This document shows positions 58,101 through 64,000 of a DNA stretch of 64,000 nt, piece after piece (positions within the stretch are counted from its first letter, which is position 1; each line of letters opens with the position of its first letter). The stretch is from Symbiodinium kawagutii. Its lineage: Eukaryota; Sar; Dinophyceae; Suessiales; Symbiodiniaceae. Where the stretch lies: positions 57,904 through 121,903 of the forward strand of contig VSDK01013709.1 of the NCBI GenBank assembly GCA_009767595.1, given 5' to 3'. The notes below the pieces were generated by a model. It was not told the DNA's origin. It searched no databases and saw nothing but the letters and a program-made list of their open reading frames with translations. The position numbers and the translations under genes were made by a program.

Positions 58101-61100
58101 AAAATATCTTGGTGAATGCGCGTTCGAATCCATGGAAACTGGTCCCCATAAAACAGGCACAGTACGGCAATATCCTCGCCACAATCCACCTTAACAGTCA
58201 ACGGATCAAGCATGATACTATATGCTTTCATATGGGATTATATAATATATATGTATCACACGGTCAACAACCAACAATAAACCATAGTCAACCAGTATCC
58301 TTTGGTCTATTGTTAGTTATCATCCCCATAATCAAGCATGATGTACCCCGATGTAAACCCACTGAGCAACTGATTGCTTGTCACAATGCCCCGCGGTCAC
58401 CATCTCTTGCTGCTTCTTGCCGCGGTTCAATGTGTGACGCACAGAGCTTATGTATGGCTCCAAAGTCAGGATGATGAACGGGTCACAGCAGCCATCATTT
58501 TCCATCAATTAACCGTCAGTATTCAGCAGTATTCACCAACCTCAGTCACTAATCATCCAATTTCAAGGTTCGATGTTCCATATCAAAGCCCTAGTCCATG
58601 AGTGTGAGCGAGCCAACCATCTCAATTCCGCTATCGAAAGATTTTGGGCCTGAAAATCTGGTGATTTTCCTGCCTGGAACTTCGTCCAGTGCCGAGGCGA
58701 TCGGCCGATCATCCAACTTCGAACACGGTGACACTGCGGGAGTGGTCCATCGCCGCCCACAACGACGACGTTAGGCCCCGAATTGCCCGCGGCCTAGGAT
58801 GGCGTTGGCGCCCAAGTTGGTTTTGTTCTCCGTGCCGTCCAAGTCCAACATGACTTTGTCGATGGTCGGCTGATCCGCTGGGTCCTGGAAGCACCAGGGG
58901 AACTTACTCGGATGATCACAAGTGATTAACAAAAATAAATAAAAGCCATTGATAAATGGTGTCAGCACGTATAAGATTGAATAAGCCACTTATGGTACTG
59001 TAGTTGGAGCACGGTTCATAAAACGCCGTGGTGTTTTCCTCATTTTTTGCATTTTTCCTACTTCATCCGTCACCACTGCATGCATGTCCCAATCCTAATA
59101 ACGTTCGGTTCCTACTTCATCCGTCACCACTGCATGCATGTCAAAATCCTAATAACGTTCGGTTCCTACTTCATCCGTCACCACTGCATGCATGTCCCAA
59201 TCCTAATAACGTTCGGTTCCTACTTCATCCGTCACCACTGCATGCATGTCAAAATCCTAATAACGTTCGGTTCCTACTTCATCCGTCACCACTGCATGCA
59301 TGTCAAAATCCTAATAACGTTCGGTTCCTACTTCATCCGTCACCACTGCATGCATGTCAAAATCCTAATAACGTTCGGTTCCTACTTCATCCGTCACCAC
59401 TGCATGCATGTCCCAATCCTAATAACGTTCGGTTCCTACTTCATCCGTCACCACTGCATGCATGTCCCAATCCTAATAATTTTCGGTTCCTACTTCGTCC
59501 GTCACGACACGCCATGGTTCATGTGCACCCGCAACAATTGTATCCATGACCCTATTCTACGTCCTTTCACGTCTGATGGTCTACTTCATAGATGGTTGTT
59601 GATCTATGTCAGCAGATGTAATTTCATTGCTGACAACATTGGTTGATGTACGTGGCTGCTATGATGATGGTTATTTTTTACATTGGTGGATCCGGCTGGG
59701 TGTTCATCAAATACTTAGGTTGAACGCATATGTGACATGGTATTTTGTCATTACGGGTGGTTGCTTCAAATTTGCCAGAGCTTTCAAGTGTGAAGCTCTT
59801 GACTCACTTGATGAAAATTTGGTGAGCTGGCACTAGTTGACTCGGATTTTCAGAGCACTGAAAAACGGACTTTTTTGTGCCCCGTCATGCGAGACATGTT
59901 GAAACACAGTGGAATTAACTGTTCAGAATGACAAAGAAATGTAGCCGTCAGGTCACGTTCCTACACGGCGCGAGATGAACCGTGAACCTAGTTACTAACC
60001 ATCCTTAGGAACACATACCTGGTAGCATCAAAAGAAGTGACTGCCATGTGGCTATGGCTTGATATCAAAGCAAACAATGGCAGGGACAACAACGGAAACG
60101 AAGGGTTAATGATGGTACAAGAGGGGTACAGGGTGACCCATATCCATGTGGCCAACCACGAGATTAACCAACCAATGCACAAGCGATCACTGTTCGCTCC
60201 TGCGCATCTATTGCCATTTCATCCTTCTTCATGGTACCATCATCACAACTGCTACCGATGACATTCCAATCAGAACAAACTGCTGTTTTCATGATCACCG
60301 ATATCATTCTGGCTATGTCAGTGCAGGTATCTACCATTGTCGCTATCGCGACTAGCATTATGGCTACGCAGTTACACTCATGTTTATTTGCTATTGCTAC
60401 TCTCACCATTCTCCCTATGGTCATCTCACTATAATTCTCGATGTCGCCATGATCACCATTGTCATCATCACCCTATCATAGTGGGTATAGTCACCGCAAA
60501 TTATCATCTGTACAGCCACAATCATTCGCCATTATCATGACGATGTTAAACACTTGTCACCGTAGTCACTATGATGAACCTGGCTATGGCTGGAATGTAT
60601 TTCCGTAGTTGTCTTCGCTCATTGTCCACCATAAACCAACCAGGATGCCAGGCAAAGTGTGGATAACCAAAGCAATATTACCAACCAGCTTAGTAGCGTT
60701 ACCCCAAGATCATCAATCATTAGATATCCATACTATTCATACCAACAGCTTCGGTGACATCAGACCGATACAATTGCCCACCCCAACCATTGGTATCATC
60801 CGGTCTATGACGGATTGTTGGTTAGCAAGCACATGGTTGCCACAACATGTCAGAATAGACCGACCTGATATAAATCATATCAACCATACAAACCTGATAT
60901 TAACCTGATATTCGCAAGTTCTCTTTTTTTAAGATTGGTTGTACCAACCATCATGGCACCACAAGGGCGCACGCAAATCTCCTTCCCCACAAGGGCAGGG
61001 GCGATCTTCGACTTCACGTTGTCCACCGCTTTGGAGACGCCTCACAAAACCGAACCAGATGCGTTAAGTGAATCCAAACCCCTTTTGGACTTGGGATGAT

Positions 61101-63817
61101 GAATGTGCAAGTATTTATTCAGTGTGTACATGTGTAGATACATGGGCATCTACACATAAAGACTATGTAAATACAATTATAAATATTACATGTATGTATA
61201 TTTTTCTATTTATTCATTGATACAGGGATGGGTCAATACCAACAAGTGGATAGGTGAGGATACTGGTTGACCATGGTTTATTGCTGGTTATTCACCTACC
61301 CAATGGTGATTGCTAATAATCACCAATCTCTTACTGGTAAACAATCATACGATCCCTGTTGATTGCTACCCTACCTTTGCAAACTGCTGCTTATCAACCT
61401 ATAGTGTTGCTCATTGACCTACCCTTGCTGGTCATTCTCCATAATGCTTGTTACTGTGTTGTTGGTTATGACCCTATCATTCTTGGTTATCCAGTTCTAA
61501 TCAGTAGGTTATCCCACACAATCCCATGATGCTATAACCTCAGTCTTGCTCATTGACCTACCTATTAAGGCCACAATCCTCAGATATCACCACCCAAATC
61601 TAGGTTGTTGCTGCTGACCCAAATGTTGGCTACTACCAACATGCTGGTTATTGTTGCTCATTAAATCCCACAACTCCATAGAATCCCTAGATTCCCTAGA
61701 ATCCGTTACCTTAGTTGTGACTCCACATCTCTCCCACATCTACCCATCCAACGGCTATTACTCCCTACAATCCCAGACGCATTGCTTGGTATAACCACAG
61801 TGACCATGGATTCACCATGACTGTCATTAACGAATAATCATACTGTTCTGATAACTATTTGATTAACTGCAGTATGGCTATTACTATGATGAATAACTAT
61901 TCTGATACCTATTCTATTGATATCATGGATTTAGTCACTTAATCACTGCGATTAACTAACCACGACTGTTATTAACTAGTAGCCATTCTATTCTAATAAC
62001 TCTTTCCAATAGTCAAATAGTAGTGGTTCTATTCAAATAATTACTCTGATACTGTTCTTTACGTGGTTGTTCTACATGGTATTCAAATAGTAAAACATTG
62101 CCATATTTAACCAAATCGTCAAATAGTCTTCAAATACAATTCATTTGACAATTTTTGGTATTCAAAATCATAATCCACATGGTAATTCACCCCAAGTTAT
62201 CATCCCCCATGATTCATTGCTTGGTTAACGACATTCGCCCATGAAATTGGGCAAAATATTTCACCTTCGATCAGATCTCCCCCATCCATGATGTCATTCC
62301 CCACAGTTAATCCCATAGTCAATCCTTATAATCCTATGATTAATCCTACTTGATCCGCTCATCCCCCACCTCTCCCCATCCTCAGCTGGCGCCTTTGCCC
62401 ATGTAGTCGCTGCCACCGTCGCGCAGCTCACAGGCCTCGTTCTCCCCGGTGCTGGCGCCGCTGGGCACCGCCGCGCGGAAGGTGCCCTGGTCGGTGCTCA
62501 CCTCCACCTGGGGCGAAGCCCAGCGCCGCCCAGGTCCACCTGGGGAACCTGGAGGAAGTCATGGGTTTCGTGGGTGAAGTGATGGTGAAGTGGTGGTTGA
62601 ATTGATGGTTTTTGAGGGTTGGTTGATGGTGAAGTTATGGTTTTTGAGGGTTAGTTGATGGTGAAGTGGTGGTTTCGTTGATGATTGATCGATGGTTTAT
62701 TCATAGTTTAATGAGGGTTTAGTTGATGCGCAGTTGGTGGTGTAATTGACGGTTTAGTTGATGCTTAGTCGATGGTTGTTTGAGGGTTTGATACTAGTCA
62801 ATTGATGGCCACTTGATGGTTGAATGATTCTTAGGCGATGGTTCTCAACGGTTTAATGATAGCGAACAACGGTTGTAATGGCTGGCTAATGATTGTTGAT
62901 TGCACACATACGCATAGTTGGCAATGGTTAAGCATCATCATGGAACAGCAATCAACCATTGTTTAACCGGCATGATCCATGCACATTCATACGTGGACGA
63001 CGTGATTGTCAATATTGTTACAGTAATCGTGTTGAGATGGCTATCACTATGATTTACATCTAATGCGTTAGGTAGTGATGAAAGGCATATGTTTATATGT
63101 GAACAATAAGGATAACAACAAACATGATTCTACTGGCCGTGGTGACGTCGATAATGACGTGGTAATGTGCTCTTGGTAACCTGGGTGAATTGACTATCAC
63201 AATCATGTCCAAAATCACGTTGCTTGGTAGCAAGCATGAATATAATGTGAACATAAACTTCCAAAATGATTGTTATAATGTATCATAGTTATAATGTGAA
63301 CATAAACGTTCATTATTGCTTGGTGTCCTAAATCACAATAGTAGTGGCACTATAAACACCAATAATGTGAACGGCAATTACAACGAAAACAGGAAACTCG
63401 ATCAAGAAAACAGCGATGATGATCCAGGTCCAGCCACAACACTGTCGTTTCCCTTAAAGGATGCAAGTAAGGAGTGGTACCCCGAAAAGTTATAAGTCGG
63501 AATTCACCTAAATCATAGCTATATTGATGGTTTCTCAAAATAGGGAACCTAAAAATGGCTAGTTTATAAATACTGTAAATGGTTAATAGACTGATATAGA
63601 CTGGATGACTTGCGGGGTCACCTATGACTTGAGAAACCCCCAGAACTGCCATAACTGGTGCCTCCCCTACGACCAAAGGTGCTCAAAGTTCAGGCCCTGG
63701 CAAGTACCAATCCCTGTAGCTCTTTGACTTCGGTCCACCCGACTGTTCCCCAGCCTCCACCGTGGGGTTGCCGCGGCTGTCGAAGACTTGACGTGCATGA
63801 ATCTTCTGGATCGGCAT
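43583..63817 (-). CDS. ENO: Enolase (phosphopyruvate hydratase), 19 exons
   Basis: Glycolytic enzyme that converts 2-phosphoglycerate to phosphoenolpyruvate, normally a cytosolic Mg-dependent dimer. The coding sequence is split over 19 exons (listed separately) that join without any frame conflict into about 440 residues, the usual length. Key residues are all visible in the joined model: Ser38 in PSGAST, His153 in NGGVHAG, Glu162, Glu205 in GDEGG, Asp238 in DPASSEFW, Glu289 in LLEDPF, Asp316 in GDDL, Lys341 in MLLKVNQIG, His369 and Ser371 in SHRSGE, and Lys392 in LKTGAP. The offset to yeast numbering stays between 1 and 8, as expected for a complete enzyme. The start Met lies six bases after a CAG that could accept a spliced leader or an intron. 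Introns take up 94 percent of the locus. Donors are GC 11, GA 4, GT 3; every acceptor is AG|G. Only the last exon is less certain. Confidence 0.96.
44690..44775. repeat. TCATCG-type microsatellite in enolase intron 18
   Basis: ATCATC, GATCGTGATCGTGATCGTC, then CGTCATCGTCGTCATCG; the poly-Asp frame on the minus strand is an artefact. Confidence 0.9.
45131..45178 (-). CDS. ENO: Enolase exon 18
   Basis: Codes for [16 protein letters not shown], the conserved C-terminal helix. Donor GC (GAGGA|GCGAAG), phase 2. Confidence 0.97.
45989..46096 (-). CDS. ENO: Enolase exon 17
   Basis: Codes for [20 protein letters not shown], then [15 protein letters not shown], with His369, Ser371 and Lys392 of the active site. 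Donor GA. The nine bases AGGAGTGAA occur at both ends of the next intron. Confidence 0.98.
46661..46722 (-). CDS. ENO: Enolase exon 16
   Basis: Codes for [20 protein letters not shown] and the start of K. Donor GT (AACAA|GTGCCG); the acceptor GAG|GTGAAT restores KVNQIG exactly. Confidence 0.96.
47036..47073 (-). CDS. ENO: Enolase exon 15
   Basis: A 38-bp micro-exon coding for [12 protein letters not shown], ending with catalytic Lys341. It is found only by family knowledge plus the AG|G and GC (CTCAAG|GCAGC) junctions. Confidence 0.93.
47596..47650 (-). CDS. ENO: Enolase exon 14
   Basis: Codes for [19 protein letters not shown], containing the metal ligand Asp316 in GDDL. Donor GT (GATGG|GTCAGC). 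Confidence 0.97.
48228..48290 (-). CDS. ENO: Enolase exon 13
   Basis: Codes for [20 protein letters not shown] and K. DPFAEEDF follows the catalytic Glu directly, as in other enolases. The plant and apicomplexan EWGWS insertion is absent. Donor GC (GATAAG|GCGATG). Confidence 0.96.
48291..49796. other. Enolase intron 12, part downstream of the pseudogene
   Basis: Contains ACTCTTGTGGGAC-type words repeated at 48,740 to 48,975, and a TA-rich stretch at 49,340 to 49,430. No gene supported. Confidence 0.6.
49797..51810 (-). pseudogene. Broken FNIP-repeat gene in enolase intron 12
   Basis: A second copy of the gene at 21.5 to 23.6 kb. The first 150 codons (51358 to 51810) are open and contain the same ubiquitin-like region ([27 protein letters not shown]). 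A frameshift near 51,340 to 51,360 then separates it from the FNIP repeats, which are spread over three further frames (50515 to 51333, 50192 to 50518, 49797 to 50195). Two of these end at the same lesion: a repeat that lacks about five bases, so that LQTLTFG becomes LQASGK. One repeat is also shortened ([11 protein letters not shown]). The tail ([19 protein letters not shown]) is still homologous to the tail of the intact copy. It could be spliced out as part of the enolase intron; expression is unlikely. Confidence 0.85.
50219..50864. repeat. 323-bp segmental tandem duplication inside the FNIP pseudogene
   Basis: The block starting near 50,219 recurs at 50,542 with very few differences, including the same roughly five-base deletion (TTTCCCGGAAGCCTGCAAG). 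The shared damage shows the duplication came after the frameshift. Confidence 0.8.
51870..52569. other. Enolase intron 12, part upstream of the pseudogene
   Basis: Short direct repeat GCAAGTATCCCTAAG (near 52,210 and 52,250) and ATAGATATTGAATCATATTATC copies near 52,390 and 52,425. No gene. Confidence 0.6.
52570..52620 (-). CDS. ENO: Enolase exon 12
   Basis: Codes for [17 protein letters not shown], the strand ending in the catalytic Glu289. The acceptor is CTTGAG|GTG and the donor GC (TTGGAG|GCACG). The following intron is the longest, 4,279 bp, and contains the FNIP pseudogene. Confidence 0.93.
52651..53012. mobile_element. MITE family A, expanded copy (about 360 bp) in enolase intron 11
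   Basis: Starts GGCTTCTCAAGCGACTGAGG and ends GTTCCCCTATGGCTTGAGAA. Between them are several copies of GGTTGATAAACTGGATGATAA, so the copy has grown by internal duplication. Confidence 0.6.
53408..53467 (-). CDS. ENO: Enolase exon 11
   Basis: Twenty codons, [20 protein letters not shown], equivalent to the eukaryotic YDLDFK segment. Donor GC (GACATG|GCCCTG); reading past it gives residues that do not fit the family. Confidence 0.93.
54564..54618 (-). CDS. ENO: Enolase exon 10
   Basis: Codes for [18 protein letters not shown], with the metal ligand Asp238. The join KGK-IGSDP is about two residues shorter than in many enolases. Donor GC (GTCTAC|GCGCG), one of the few not preceded by G. Confidence 0.92.
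54958..55007 (-). CDS. ENO: Enolase exon 9
   Basis: Codes for [17 protein letters not shown], matching the LLVEAIEKAGYTGK helix of other enolases. Donor GA (GGAAA|GATTC). Confidence 0.92.
55141..55190. repeat. CAA microsatellite in enolase intron 8
   Basis: About 15 CAA triplets. A GTTG-rich stretch at 55,330 to 55,400 on the other side of exon 8 is its rough complement. Confidence 0.95.
55233..55297 (-). CDS. ENO: Enolase exon 8
   Basis: Codes for [20 protein letters not shown] plus one Glu, with the catalytic base Glu205 in GDEGG. A CAA microsatellite lies just left of the exon and GTTG repeats just right. Donor GC (GAGGAG|GCCCAC). Confidence 0.97.
56136..56238 (-). CDS. ENO: Enolase exon 7
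   Basis: Codes for [20 protein letters not shown] and then [15 protein letters not shown], a near-diagnostic enolase block. Donor GC (TACG|GCTTC). Confidence 0.97.
56410..56505. mobile_element. MITE family C, copy 3 in enolase intron 6
   Basis: Ends CTGGTTGCTGGTTTTAACCC and GTTAAAACCACCAACCAG; interior GTCAACCAACCAGCTGTTAA as in copy 1. The flanks ACAT and GTAT are not an exact duplication. Confidence 0.75.
56649..56768. mobile_element. MITE family B, copy in enolase intron 6
   Basis: Ends TGGCTATGGGTCAATATTAA and GAACTGACCCACAGCCAC; interior GGTTAATGATGGGGGAACCA. Confidence 0.8.
57392..57494 (-). CDS. ENO: Enolase exon 6
   Basis: Codes for [27 protein letters not shown] and LAFQ. It carries the active-site histidine (His153 in the model). 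Donor GA (TTTCAG|GAGCTG); CAGGAG is present at both ends of the intron. Confidence 0.97.
57670..57727 (-). CDS. ENO: Enolase exon 5
   Basis: Codes for [19 protein letters not shown], equivalent to the VSLAVCKAGAAEKGVPLYR helix of other eukaryotes. The exon is too short to form an open reading frame of note. Donor GC (TACAG|GCGTG); the next intron is only 175 bp. Confidence 0.95.
58794..58884 (-). CDS. ENO: Enolase exon 4
   Basis: Codes for [10 protein letters not shown] and the strongly conserved [17 protein letters not shown]. The donor is GC (CCTAG|GCCGCG). The intron upstream (intron 3) carries an eight-copy 54-bp tandem array. Confidence 0.96.
59057..59507. repeat. 54-bp tandem array, 8 copies plus a partial
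   Basis: Unit begins CCTACTTCATCCGTCACCAC. The copies fall into two types by one triplet, CATGTCCCAATCC or CATGTCAAAATCC, in the order C A C A A A C C. Because 54 is a multiple of 3, long frames stay open on the plus strand, but the array lies in enolase intron 3 and is probably not coding. Confidence 0.93.
60046..60154. mobile_element. MITE family B, diverged copy in enolase intron 3
   Basis: Ends CATGTGGCTATGGCTTGA and GTGACCCATATCCATGTGG; interior GAAGGGTTAATGATGG. Confidence 0.6.
60982..61040 (-). CDS. ENO: Enolase exon 3
   Basis: Codes for [19 protein letters not shown], the helix that follows the loop in enolases. The donor is GA (GGAAG|GAGATT), an unusual class; the acceptor is GTGAG|GCG. 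Confidence 0.94.
61041..62392. other. Enolase intron 2
   Basis: Degenerate TTGCTGGTTAT / CCTACC words, then CCCCCAT-rich sequence next to exon 2. No gene. Confidence 0.65.
62393..62507 (-). CDS. ENO: Enolase exon 2
   Basis: Codes for [10 protein letters not shown], then the flexible loop motif PSGASTG and ELRDG, ending in GKG. The loop serine closes over the active site in known enolases. The donor is GC (AAAG|GCGCCA); phase 1 matches exon 3. Confidence 0.94.
62508..63760. other. Enolase intron 1
   Basis: The first 400 bases right of exon 2 are GATGGTTG / GGTGAAGTGATGG-rich; a MITE A copy lies near exon 1. ATAATGTGAACATAAAC is repeated near 63,240 and 63,290. Confidence 0.65.
63527..63643. 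mobile_element. MITE family A, copy in enolase intron 1
   Basis: Starts GGTTTCTCAAAATAGGGAAC and ends GGTCACCTATGACTTGAGAA; interior GGCTAGTTTATAAATACTG. Confidence 0.75.
63761..63817 (-). CDS. ENO: Enolase exon 1
   Basis: Nineteen codons from the start Met to NPT, containing the family motif FDSRGNPT. The exon may extend upstream to 63823, just after CCCCAG. The donor is GT; the 8 bases GGTGGAGG occur at both the donor and the acceptor junction of intron 1. Confidence 0.93.
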
Positions 63818-64000
63818 GGCCACCTGGGGAAAGCCGTTGCGGCGCGTGGTCGTGTTTGGAGGCTTGGACGGGTGGGTGGATGGTGGGTGGATGGTTGGTG
63901 GCTCCGGACCCCTCTGGACGAGCGTTTTTGCATGTGTAATTCTGCTTGTAACAGCGCGTTTATGTGCATTTTACCACACTGCCCGCAGGGTTTCGTAGAC

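Larger units (their letters stand above)
58885..60981. other. Enolase intron 3
   Basis: Apart from the 54-bp array and a MITE B copy, the sequence from 60,230 to 60,900 is CCATCA-rich and holds no supported exon. Confidence 0.65.

Noticed and set aside
58119..58132. GTTCGAATCC resembling a tRNA B box
   Set aside because: No matching A box and no cloverleaf could be formed around it.
59028..59646. 173- and 199-codon plus frames
   Set aside because: Caused by the 54-bp tandem array within an enolase intron.

Overview
The window looks like nuclear DNA of a dinoflagellate, most likely a member of Symbiodiniaceae or a close relative. The reasons are protein fragments chopped into many tiny exons that all lie on one strand, long low-complexity introns, and splice donors that are mostly GC or GA rather than GT, with acceptors almost always followed by G (AG|G). 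The species cannot be fixed from sequence alone. Every coding segment I can support is on the minus strand, so the genes read from right to left.

Right third (about 63.8 to 43.6 kb): a complete enolase gene. I placed 19 exons to the base; all reading-frame phases agree and the joined protein is about 440 residues, the usual enolase length, with all catalytic and metal-binding residues present. Its 18 introns use 11 GC, 4 GA and 3 GT donors. Intron 12 holds a broken FNIP-repeat gene (49.8 to 51.8 kb).

Middle and left (about 41.4 to 0.9 kb): a second chain of small exons on the same strand. The left part (12.8 to 0.9 kb) is well supported. It joins in phase into a Cys-rich segment, a C-type-lectin-like domain, and a Cys-rich module with the motif GCSVNSGGDW. 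Upstream of it (41.4 to 14.7 kb) lie about 13 weaker candidate exons that also chain in phase; whether they form the same gene or another one is open. An intact 667-codon FNIP-repeat gene with a ubiquitin-like N-terminal region (21.5 to 23.6 kb) sits inside one of these presumed introns.

The rest is intron or intergenic DNA full of short mobile elements and repeats: three MITE-like families with terminal inverted repeats, a 544-bp TA-flanked element, a 1.56-kb foldback element with an 8-bp target duplication, twin perfect hairpins, several tandem arrays, and microsatellites. A broad pattern deserves attention: on the plus strand, the DNA left of exons is rich in CCATCAACC-like words and the DNA right of exons in GGTTGATGG-like words, so the two ends of many introns are potentially complementary.
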